A stretch of DNA of 64,000 nucleotides, taken from NCBI RefSeq assembly GCF_003664185.1, contig NZ_RCCS01000007.1, positions 62,001-126,000 of the forward strand, written 5' to 3'. Position 1 is the stretch's first letter; each line of letters starts with the position of its first letter. The stretch is from Tenacibaculum discolor (GTDB lineage: Bacteria; Bacteroidota; Bacteroidia; Flavobacteriales; Flavobacteriaceae). The notes below the pieces were generated by a model that worked only from the letters and a program-made list of their open reading frames with translations, was not told the origin of the DNA and did no database searches. Positions 7,744 to 13,992 of the stretch are shown here, one piece after another. Made by a program: the position numbers and the translations under genes.

Positions 7744-8733
7744 CTCAGTAAATTCTTTCCTTCCTTTAGCGTAATACTGCCAAACTATAGATTTGTGTTC
7801 GTAGTAATTCGATTTTTTAGGAGATTCATTTCTCTTTTTTATGAACTTAGGAAGATGCATATAAAAACTAAAATGAGCTTTTAAAATAGCAAACAAATGA
7901 TTAGGTTTTCCTTCTAATAAAAATTTAAGGCTTGCCAAACCGTCTAAGATCAAACGAGAAAAAATGATTGGAAACAATTTCGTAGAAGGTAAGTTTTTAA
8001 CCAAATTGAGTAAACTATTCCTAAAATTTAAAAACGTTTTTCTAGGGTTTAAAGTATCCAATGTAGCACCACCTACATGATATACAGTTGAAGCTCCAAC
8101 GTATTTTATAGTATGTCCACTGTTTTTAGCACGCCAGCACAAATCAATTTCTTCTTGATGTGCAAAAAAGTCTTCATCAAAACCGTTGAGTTGATGAAAA
8201 ACTTCAGAACGAATAAAAAAACAAGCTCCCGATGCCCAAAAAATTTCAGAAGTATCGTTAAACTGTCCGTTATCAGTTTCCAAATCGCTAAACAAACGAC
8301 CACGACAATATGGGTATCCAAAAGCATCAATAAAGCCACCACCAGCACCAGCATATTCAAACTTCGATTTATCTTTAAAATCTAAAATCTTTGGTTGAAT
8401 AATCGCAGTGTTAGCTTCTTTCTTAAAAGTATCAATAATAGGAGTTAACCAATTCTTGGTAACTTCAATATCAGAATTTACCAAACAATATACATCAGCA
8501 TCAATATGTTGTAATGCGTCGTTGTAACCTTTTGCATAACCACCGTTTTCGGTATTTTTTACAATCTTAACAGTAGGAAAATGCTGCTTAATAAATTCAA
8601 TAGAATCATCCGTAGAAGCATTGTCAGCGACATATACTTCCGCTTCTTCAGAACTAAAATTCACGACAGAAGGTAAAAACTGCTCAAGCAATTTTTTTCC
8701 ATTCCAGTTTAATATGACGATTGCTGTTTTCAA
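7735..8733 (-). CDS. Family 2 glycosyltransferase
   Basis: The protein has 332 residues. A GT-A domain fills about 1-230: IVILNWNGKK at the N-terminus binds the nucleotide, YVADNASTDDS follows, then CLVNSDIEV with the acidic metal-binding motif, GACFFIRSEVF, and FFAHQEEIDLCWR with the catalytic-base region. This order matches the rhamnosyltransferase-like (WbbL) branch. The C-terminal 100 residues contain a hydrophobic helix that may touch the membrane. The start codon is TTG at 8733 and gives the normal family N-terminus. It converges on, and overlaps, the ceramidase gene. A role in surface polysaccharide or glycolipid synthesis is likely; the sugar is unknown. Confidence 0.87.
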   Translation of the reverse strand: MKTAIVILNWNGKKLLEQFLPSVVNFSSEEAEVYVADNASTDDSIEFIKQHFPTVKIVKNTENGGYAKGYNDALQHIDADVYCLVNSDIEVTKNWLTPIIDTFKKEANTAIIQPKILDFKDKSKFEYAGAGGGFIDAFGYPYCRGRLFSDLETDNGQFNDTSEIFWASGACFFIRSEVFHQLNGFDEDFFAHQEEIDLCWRAKNSGHTIKYVGASTVYHVGGATLDTLNPRKTFLNFRNSLLNLVKNLPSTKLFPIIFSRLILDGLASLKFLLEGKPNHLFAILKAHFSFYMHLPKFIKKRNESPKKSNYYEHKSIVWQYYAKGRKEFTELR

Positions 8734-8796
8734 GACGGCAAATTTACAGTTTAAAAATGAAACTCGTGTTAAAAAGCATGAGTCATTCTGTGTTTC

Positions 8797-8977
8797 GTCA
8801 TTCCGACTGTATGGGAGGAATCTCTTTAAAGTGTGTTACTCATATTCATGAGATTTCTCCTTCCGTTGCACTCCAGTTCGAAATGACAATCGTGTTTCGT
8901 CATTGCGAGCGATAGTGAAGCAATCTTTTTTATCGAGAGTAAGAATAGCTACGTCATTATCATTCTTCGCTATGACG
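8797..8977. repeat. Composite intergenic repeat, copy 1 (A element 8797-8887, B element 8898-8977)
   Basis: The A element is an imperfect palindrome that opens with GTCATTCCGAC and closes with TCGAAATGAC, with GAATCTC / GAGATTTCTC inside. The B element starts GTCATTGCGAG, contains GAAGCAATCT and ends CGCTATGACG. The two are 10 bp apart. The 420-bp gap between the glycosyltransferase and the next gene consists almost entirely of such elements. Confidence 0.8.
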
Positions 8978-8989
8978 TTTCGCATTTCC

Positions 8990-9077
8990 ATCATTCCGAC
9001 TGTATGGGAGAAGCCCCATTTAAAGGAGTAACTCTTATGTTTAAGATTTCTCAGTCGTTACCTCTTTCGAAATGACG
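8990..9077. repeat. A-type intergenic repeat, solo copy
   Basis: It opens TCATTCCGACTGTATGGGAG, shares AAGATTTCTCAGTCGTTACC in its right half and closes with TCGAAATGAC. It follows the first composite copy after 12 bp. Confidence 0.75.
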
Positions 9078-9086
9078 TACAGTTTT

Positions 9087-9135
9087 GTCATTCCGAACGA
9101 CAAAGGAGGAGGAATCTCATGAGGCGAGTAACTCT
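9087..9135. repeat. A-type repeat, left half only
   Basis: GTCATTCCGAAC, GGAGGAATCTCATGAGG and GAGTAACTC match the left half of the other copies. The right arm is missing; the sequence runs into the 3' end of the next gene. The copy is truncated. Confidence 0.65.
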
Positions 9136-9153
9136 CTTTAAACAGCATAACTT

Positions 9154-9783
9154 CTATTCTAATTCTACAGGTATATACGTTACATTCTCTAAACTAAAAT
9201 TAAAAGGCTCAGAACCTCCTCCAGTCATTACAATATCAGCGCTTTGAACCTCAAATAAATTTATTTCCGTGTTTATTTTTGAAATAATAGCAGAATTAAG
9301 AATTTCTCCTTCTTCAATTCCAGAAGCAACACCTATATAAAGTTTAGGATTGAATTTAAAAACAGCTTTTTGACCTGGTGCAAGATTAGTTTTTATAGCT
9401 AATAGCTTACCATCCTTATAACAATTAGCATCAATAGCGCTTCGTGTTAGGTTGTTTCGTACTTCTACTTCATCTATGTTAGATGCGAAGTGTTGGGATG
9501 GTTGTAAAGTGTGTCCAGATGCTCTCTCAACCATTTCAAAAGCACTTCCATCATAAGCGGCTAATTTGGGTGTGTAGTTTCCGTAAGAATCAGCAGCAGC
9601 AACTTGAAAGTTAGTAGAATAATTAATAGGATGGCTTTCCCCGTGACTTGGATTTTTAATCACTTTCCATGCAGTATGACGTTCATCAAAATTGCTCGCA
9701 ACATTCTTTTGAAAAATTACAACATCACTATTATTCGCATCATTTGATTTGTTTACAAAGTTTAATTTAATAGAGTTACTCAT
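9154..9783 (-). CDS. Hypothetical protein, probably beta-rich
   Basis: I do not recognise this 209-residue protein. It has no signal peptide or membrane segment. The opening IKLNFVNKSNDANNSDVVIFQKN and the spacing of hydrophobic residues suggest alternating strands, and PGQKAVFKFNPKLYIG reads like the edge of a beta-sandwich. It has one cysteine and a GGGS turn near the end. Both sides are packed with A-type repeats, so it sits alone in an accessory stretch. A lectin-like or stress-related cytosolic protein is possible but not supported by a motif. The ATG at 9783 starts the frame. Confidence 0.6.
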   Translation of the reverse strand: MSNSIKLNFVNKSNDANNSDVVIFQKNVASNFDERHTAWKVIKNPSHGESHPINYSTNFQVAAADSYGNYTPKLAAYDGSAFEMVERASGHTLQPSQHFASNIDEVEVRNNLTRSAIDANCYKDGKLLAIKTNLAPGQKAVFKFNPKLYIGVASGIEEGEILNSAIISKINTEINLFEVQSADIVMTGGGSEPFNFSLENVTYIPVELE

Positions 9784-9923
9784 AAAGTCAATTTTTAAAG
9801 TTTGGTATAAAGTTGTTTTGTTATGTGAATTTAAGAATTTGATAGCAAAAAAGATAAACGAATGTTATAAGCGCATAATTTTTTGTGTTAAAGTGTGTGT
9901 TGGATATCCTTAAAGAAGCTGTC

Positions 9924-10006
9924 GTCATTGAGAACGTAATGGAGGAATTTACTGAGGAGAGTAACTTTTTTGTTTAAAATTTCTCAGTCGTTAGCTCCTT
10001 AATAGT
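9924..10006. repeat. A-type intergenic repeat, diverged copy
   Basis: GTCATTGAGAAC, ATGGAGGAAT, GAGTAAC and AAATTTCTCAGTCGTTA follow the A-element order, but the closing arm has decayed. It lies between two minus-strand genes. Confidence 0.6.
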
Positions 10007-10041
10007 TACCAGTTCAGCAGTAAAATCTGTTTTCGTAAAGT

Positions 10042-10485
10042 TTATTGGTACTCAGGAATATCTCTTAAAAACACATAGGTTTCCTTCTCTTTATCGAGCA
10101 TACAAAAAAAGTGTTGCAGTCCGTTGGTAACGATGAGGTAATCGGCATTGAGCTTTAAGTTATAACGTGTAATTTGATCAAACGTATCTTGCGTTATTTT
10201 TATATGCGGAGCCTTACATTCTACAATAATATTCGGATGTCCGTCCGAAGCAAAAATCACAATATCGGTACGCTTTTTAAGGTTGTTGATAACCAATTGT
10301 TTTTCAATAGCAATAAGCGAAACAGGATAGTTTTTTTCTTGAATTAACCACTGAACAAAATGCTGACGTACCCATTCCTCGGGAGTTAATACCATGTATT
10401 TTTTTCTCAAATTATCAAAAATAAGCGTCTTATTTTCGTTACTTTTGAGCTTGAATGTATAGCTAGGAAGGTTGAGCTTTTGCAT
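10042..10485 (-). CDS. Type I restriction R-subunit N-terminal-like protein (HSDR_N family)
   Basis: This stand-alone 147-residue protein resembles the nuclease-like N-terminal domain of HsdR subunits. It has the PD-(D/E)XK core: an early glutamate region, then KRTDIVIFASDGHPNIIVEC (Asp) and ECKAP (Glu-x-Lys) near residue 90. No helicase, methylase or specificity subunit is nearby, so this is not a restriction system. In Flavobacteriia a gene of this type is commonly found divergent from holA, as here, which suggests a housekeeping DNA-repair or replication link; that is inference. The start is ATG at 10485. Confidence 0.75.
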   Translation of the reverse strand: MQKLNLPSYTFKLKSNENKTLIFDNLRKKYMVLTPEEWVRQHFVQWLIQEKNYPVSLIAIEKQLVINNLKKRTDIVIFASDGHPNIIVECKAPHIKITQDTFDQITRYNLKLNADYLIVTNGLQHFFCMLDKEKETYVFLRDIPEYQ

Positions 10486-10546
10486 AACCCAAAAGTAAGA
10501 AAATTATAAGTTATTTTTTCGTTGTTTACTGTGACAAAACATTATT

Positions 10547-10644
10547 GTCATCTCGAACTGAAGCAGCGCGGAATGTGAGAGATCTTAAACACGGAGCTAC
10601 TCCGTTGAATGAGATTTCTCAGTCGTTACCTCCTTCGAAATGAC
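10547..10644. repeat. A-type intergenic repeat between the HSDR_N gene and holA
   Basis: GTCATCTCGAAC at the left and TCGAAATGAC at the right form the terminal arms; GAGATTTCTCAGTCGTTACC fills the right half. The copy sits between divergent genes, within their promoter region. Confidence 0.75.
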
Positions 10645-10726
10645 CAAGAGTGTCATTAAGGAATGAATACTTAGCTACAACATTTTAAATAACAAGAACA
10701 CCAAGAAGAAGGTAGAAGAAAGACAC

Positions 10727-11728
10727 ATGAACGAAATTAAATCTATCATATCCGATATAAAAGGAGGCAACATCAAACCCATTTATTTTTTAATGGGAGA
10801 AGAACCGTATTACATCGATAAAATCTCAGATTATATTGAAGACAATGTGTTAGATGAATCTGAAAAAGGGTTCAATCAAGTAGTTATGTACGGTCGAGAT
10901 GTGTCGATAGAAGAAATTGTATCGTCGGCAAAACGTTTTCCGATGATGGCAGAAAAGCAGGTGATTATTGTTAAAGAAGCCCAAGATTTAAGCCGTTCGA
11001 TTGATAAAATAGAGTCGTATGCAGCCAATCCGCAACCGAGTACCGTATTGGTGTTTAACTACAAATACAAAAAGCTAGATAAACGTAAAAAGGTGTACAA
11101 AGCCATAGCAAAAAGCGGACTCATTTATGAAAGTAAAAAACTGTATGATAACCAAGTAGCCGATTGGATACGTCAGGTGTTGGGCGGAAAAAAGTTTAAC
11201 ATAGAACCGAAAGCTGCACAAATGTTGGTAGAGTTTTTAGGAACCGATCTGAGTAAGATTAGCAACGAATTAGATAAACTAACCTCAGTATTGCCTGCGG
11301 AAACCATTATTACCGATAAGCATATTGAAGAAAACATAGGGATTTCTAAAGACTTTAACAATTTTGAATTGCGTAAAGCTGTAGGACAGCGAGATGTGGT
11401 GAAAGCGAACAGAATTATCAATTATTTTGCACAAAACCCAAAGAACAATCCGTTGGTAATGACCATTTCCTTACTAAATAGCTTCTTTACACAGTTATTA
11501 ATGTACCACGGATTAAAAGACAAATCGAAAGCTTCGGTTGCTAAAAACTTAGGAGTAAACCCTTATTTTGTGGACGACTACGTAAACGCTGCCCGTAATT
11601 ACCCGATGCGAAAAGTATCACAAATTATTGCTTTACTACGTGATGCTGATGTAAAGAGTAAAGGAGTAGGAGCCAACCAAACCCATGCTGATATTTTAAA
11701 AGAATTATTGTTTAAGATATTGCATTAA
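10727..11728 (+). CDS. holA: DNA polymerase III subunit delta
   Basis: Subunit of the clamp loader that opens the sliding clamp. The 333 residues begin with PIYFLMGEEPYYIDKISDYI, the HolA N-terminal signature; VLVFNYKYKKLDKRKKVYK lies near residue 105, and FNNFELRKAVGQRD with the helical collar domain fills the C-terminal third. Length and order fit the family. It is divergent from the HSDR_N gene. Its TAA stop (11726-11728) is the exact left boundary of the attC-like array described below, so no room is left for a terminator of its own. Confidence 0.92.
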   Translation: MNEIKSIISDIKGGNIKPIYFLMGEEPYYIDKISDYIEDNVLDESEKGFNQVVMYGRDVSIEEIVSSAKRFPMMAEKQVIIVKEAQDLSRSIDKIESYAANPQPSTVLVFNYKYKKLDKRKKVYKAIAKSGLIYESKKLYDNQVADWIRQVLGGKKFNIEPKAAQMLVEFLGTDLSKISNELDKLTSVLPAETIITDKHIEENIGISKDFNNFELRKAVGQRDVVKANRIINYFAQNPKNNPLVMTISLLNSFFTQLLMYHGLKDKSKASVAKNLGVNPYFVDDYVNAARNYPMRKVSQIIALLRDADVKSKGVGANQTHADILKELLFKILH

Positions 11729-11858
11729 CGGTTTAGTATAAGAATAGTTGAGGATTTGTATGCGAGGATTTTTCGTAGGAAATTCAGACGTAATAAACAC
11801 ACAAAGACTTTTTAATTTAGCACTAAACCGCAATCATTTTTATACATTGTTAGGTTTA
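11726..11858 (-). repeat. attC-like site c
   Basis: On the minus strand it opens CCTAACAATGTATAA and closes TTATACTAAACCGTTA. The inner arms GTATAA / TTATAC pair, and CGGTTTAG (11729-11736) also pairs with CTAAACCG (11823-11830). The closing GTT overlaps the complement of the holA stop codon, and the opening overlaps the TAA stop of the cassette gene at 11856. Confidence 0.5.
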
Positions 11859-12386
11859 GTTTTTTATATATTCCCAATATGGTTCAATTTCTTCGTCATT
11901 TAGTTTGTTGTTTGAAATTAACGTTTTAACTCCTTTAACAAGAGCATATCCAATTCCTCCTACAGCAATTGGAATAATTGCAACAGTTGCTATTCCAGCT
12001 GCCATTCCGCCGCCAACTACAGTTCCAATTGCTGCTAATCCAGAAGATATTCCAGCTGCTGATAACCCAGCAACCGAACCAGCAGCTCCTACAGCAGAAG
12101 TTATTGTTCCAAACCCTAAAATCCCACCACCTAAAGCTCCAATTTTTTCAGATATTTTTTCTTTTTCAGCGTTTGATAATTTTTTATAAGGCTCAAATCC
12201 AATGGAAATCATTATTCCTACTTGCTTAATCATACTTGAAGTAGGAAATGTTTTTTGAGCAATTATTCTTTGTAAAGTTGCAGTTGAGCAATTGATTTCT
12301 TTAGCAACTTCTCTAATTTCTAAACTATTTTGCTCAATAAATACTGCTAAAAAATTTGAAATATTGTCTTCCTTAATTTCGTTCAT
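11856..12386 (-). CDS. Helix-turn-helix protein with glycine-rich hydrophobic C-terminus
   Basis: This 176-residue cassette gene has two parts. Residues 1-75 look like an XRE-type helix-turn-helix (IREVAKEINCSTATLQRIIA, then SSMIKQVGIMISIGF). Residues 88-160 are a run of glycine, alanine and small hydrophobics (GGGILGFG, AAGISSGLAAIG, VVGGGMAAGIATV), enough for two to three glycine-zipper membrane helices. A lysine-rich, acidic tail follows. The combination suggests a DNA-binding or decoy domain tied to a membrane-inserting segment; it could be a toxin-like or defence protein, but I know no family for it. It fills one attC-bounded cassette alone. Confidence 0.65.
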   Translation of the reverse strand: MNEIKEDNISNFLAVFIEQNSLEIREVAKEINCSTATLQRIIAQKTFPTSSMIKQVGIMISIGFEPYKKLSNAEKEKISEKIGALGGGILGFGTITSAVGAAGSVAGLSAAGISSGLAAIGTVVGGGMAAGIATVAIIPIAVGGIGYALVKGVKTLISNNKLNDEEIEPYWEYIKN

Positions 12387-12402
12387 TTGTTTTTTTTAAA
12401 AT

Positions 12403-12535
12403 TAAACCTAACGATCTCGGCTATGAGTAGTCGTTTGAGTTAGCACTTAACTTCGTAAGCACACACCAAACTGAAAATCCGCGAGGATTTTCAGAAGTAT
12501 GTCAGTGTAAGCAATTATTTATAGCTATTGTTATA
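12403..12535 (-). repeat. attC-like site a
   Basis: Minus-strand reading: ATATAACAATAGCTATAA at the left end and TCATAGCCGAGATCGTTAGG at the right end. The inner arms AGCTAT / ATAGCC pair around a hairpin-rich centre (GAAAATCC...GGATTTTC). GTTAGGT fits the GTTRRRY rule of attC right boxes. It shares CTAACGRTCTCGGCTATGA with site b on the plus strand. Confidence 0.55.
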
Positions 12536-12571
12536 TGTAGTTATTATTCAATAATATGTTTTCCAAATTAA

Positions 12572-12700
12572 TTATTTTCTTGTTGTTTTTGGTGCTGGAG
12601 GAGGTGTTTTTCCGGGTCTTGTTGGGGCATTTCCTCTTCTAGGTCCTGAAGGATTTCCTGTTTTACTTGGTGCGTTAGAGACATTACTTTTTTTTGCCAT
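12572..12700 (-). CDS. 42-residue basic proline-rich small protein
   Basis: A short minus-strand frame runs from ATG at 12700 to TAA at 12572. The composition is extreme: lysine, arginine, proline, glycine and serine dominate (KSNVSNAPSKTGNPSGPRRG, then TPPPAPKTTRK). No hydrophobic core is possible, so it should be disordered and may bind nucleic acid. I have no family for it. The preceding bases on the minus strand are AT-rich, as before many flavobacterial starts. It shares the middle cassette with the 89-residue gene upstream; the ends of that cassette do not match, so two cassettes may have fused. Confidence 0.5.
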   Translation of the reverse strand: MAKKSNVSNAPSKTGNPSGPRRGNAPTRPGKTPPPAPKTTRK

Positions 12701-12737
12701 TATTAAATTATTTTAAATTAAATATATGTTTAGTAGT

Positions 12738-13007
12738 TTATACACCAACGAATTCAGTTGCTTTTACAGCTACGGATTTTTCCAATTTTACGTTTAAATT
12801 GGTACAAACAATTTTTAAATCATTAATAGCTTGATTAGATGACTTTTTTTGATGCCACAGTGTTGTATTTGGTAGATAGTAGGTTTTAGGGTTATTACTG
12901 TTTTTAAATTTATCCATATAACCTAAATTTTCTAAAGCTGTTTTAACTTGAGTGTGTAATTTATCAACATCATATGATATCAATATATTTCCAATTGTTG
13001 TTCCCAT
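12738..13007 (-). CDS. Hypothetical 89-residue cassette protein
   Basis: A small soluble protein with no recognised family. ILISYDVDKLHTQVKTALEN near the start resembles a beta-strand followed by a helix, as in ferredoxin-like folds, and the end VCTNLNVKLEKSVAVKATEF could supply further strands. This layout (short strand, helix, strand) is weakly like VapD or Cas2-type folds, but no catalytic motif backs that up. The gene starts at ATG 13007, 69 bp after the start of its cassette at 13076, and is followed after 37 bp by the basic 42-residue gene. Confidence 0.6.
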   Translation of the reverse strand: MGTTIGNILISYDVDKLHTQVKTALENLGYMDKFKNSNNPKTYYLPNTTLWHQKKSSNQAINDLKIVCTNLNVKLEKSVAVKATEFVGV

Positions 13008-13075
13008 AATTTTAAATTATTTTTTTATAAAGTTACATACAAATCTCAAGTATTAATTACGGTTTTCCTTAATGT

Positions 13076-13208
13076 TGCCTAACGGTCTCGGCTATGATTT
13101 TGTTGCGGAAAAATCCGCAGGATTCTTTCCGCCGTAGCCGAAAGATGATAAAATTGCGTTGAATTCCGATAAGGGATTCAGTAGTAATGAATTATAGCCA
13201 TTGTTACC
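13076..13208 (-). repeat. attC-like site b
   Basis: This is the clearest of the three sites. On the minus strand it opens GGGTAACAATGGCTATAA and closes TCATAGCCGAGACCGTTAGG. The outer boxes GGGTAAC and GTTAGGC fit attC ends (GTTRRRY holds). The inner boxes GGCTAT / ATAGCC pair, with spacers of 3 and 6 nt. The central part holds GCGGAAA / TTTCCGC. Confidence 0.6.
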
Positions 13209-13216
13209 CACAGGTT

Positions 13217-13453
13217 TTATACAATCGGACTTAAATGATTTTCGTTCGCACTAATTGTTCCCAAATAATCAATAGTTTCTCCGTTATCTGATTTCTCAAT
13301 AAACAATAAATAATCATATCCATCTTCTGGAAATAATTCCTTTTGGTTCATTGGGTTTATTTTTGGTTTATATGGAATATCTTTTGTTGCAATAATCATA
13401 CATTTTTTCCCAGTTAGATTATTAATAACTCTTTGATTGATTTCGTATTTCAT
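13217..13453 (-). CDS. Hypothetical 78-residue cassette protein
   Basis: A small beta-rich soluble protein. The start KYEINQRVINNLTGKKCMII reads like an SH3-like barrel strand pair in which a gene-property statement is followed by a turn; later GYDYLLFIEKSDNGETIDYL gives further strands. The family is not known to me. It begins 3 bases after the stop of the 114-residue gene, so the two form a pair in the first cassette, whose ends are perfect 10-bp inverted repeats. Two co-moving genes hint at a functional pair such as a toxin with its antidote or an effector with a chaperone, but nothing in the sequences proves it. Confidence 0.62.
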   Translation of the reverse strand: MKYEINQRVINNLTGKKCMIIATKDIPYKPKINPMNQKELFPEDGYDYLLFIEKSDNGETIDYLGTISANENHLSPIV

Positions 13454-13455
13454 AT

Positions 13456-13800
13456 TTATTCTTCGATAGGTGTTATATCTACTTTGTATTTTCCTATTTC
13501 TTTTTTTGGATGATTTCCTGTAATTTGAAGGTATTGATTGTCATGGTATTTAAAAGTTTGCCAATTCGCTTCAAATTCTTCAGGAAATAGATGAGGATTT
13601 AATTCGCTGCCAATAATTGTTAACTTTCCTGAACTATTGTATCCATCAAATCTTATCATAACTTTTGATTCTATTTGGACAAAGTTTTTAGAAGTTGTTA
13701 ATTCAATTTGAGCGTTAAAAAAAATATTCGAATTCTTGTCAGATAGATTTTGATCTTCGACGAATTCTTTTAATTCAGATGTGTTTGTATGGTTTGTCAT
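13456..13800 (-). CDS. Hypothetical 114-residue cassette protein
   Basis: A soluble, acidic protein with no signal peptide. Residues 1-25 are polar and probably helical; the rest alternates strand-like segments (NIFFNAQIELTTSKNFVQIE, VMIRFDGYNSSGKLTIIG) and ends KKEIGKYKVDITPIEE. I do not recognise a family. It is the first gene of the first cassette: its ATG at 13800 lies 22 bases inside the cassette end at 13822, which is typical of cassette genes that start close to the recombination point. It is followed at once by the 78-residue gene. Confidence 0.62.
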   Translation of the reverse strand: MTNHTNTSELKEFVEDQNLSDKNSNIFFNAQIELTTSKNFVQIESKVMIRFDGYNSSGKLTIIGSELNPHLFPEEFEANWQTFKYHDNQYLQITGNHPKKEIGKYKVDITPIEE

Positions 13801-13992
13801 TTTTTTTCAACTTGTGGGTAACTTGTTTATATAGATGTATAATACATCGTTATACAACCATTTTGGTAGGTTTATGATTGTATTTATGTTTGTTTATACT
13901 TTTACGAACCTAAAAAAAGACAAGTACATATTCTTACGGAATCCCATAAGCTCAATTATTTAGGTAATAAAAGTTGTTTTAGCTATCATAAA

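Larger units (their letters stand above)
11726..13822 (-). mobile_element. Integron-like cassette array without integrase
   Basis: Small minus-strand genes alternate with attC-like sites at 11726-11858, 12403-12535 and 13076-13208. Read on the minus strand every site starts TAACAAT and ends CGTTA, with a second complementary pair inside (for example GGCTAT / ATAGCC). Two cassettes carry matching ends: GTTACCCACA at 13202-13211 faces its reverse complement at 13813-13822, and GTTAGGTTTA at 11849-11858 faces its reverse complement at 12403-12412. That is expected of circular cassettes inserted at a GTT. No integrase gene is in the window, so it would be a CALIN-type array. Confidence 0.6.

Noticed and set aside
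8621..8915. Two plus-strand frames covering the glycosyltransferase start and the first repeat
   Set aside because: They are shadows of the minus-strand gene and of the A element; composition is not protein-like.
10042..10485. Type I restriction system
   Set aside because: Only the N-terminal nuclease-like domain is present; no motor, methylase or specificity gene is near.
11905..12229. Plus-strand frames opposite the glycine-rich cassette gene
   Set aside because: Alanine/proline and glutamine/leucine-rich shadows caused by the repetitive glycine and alanine codons on the other strand.
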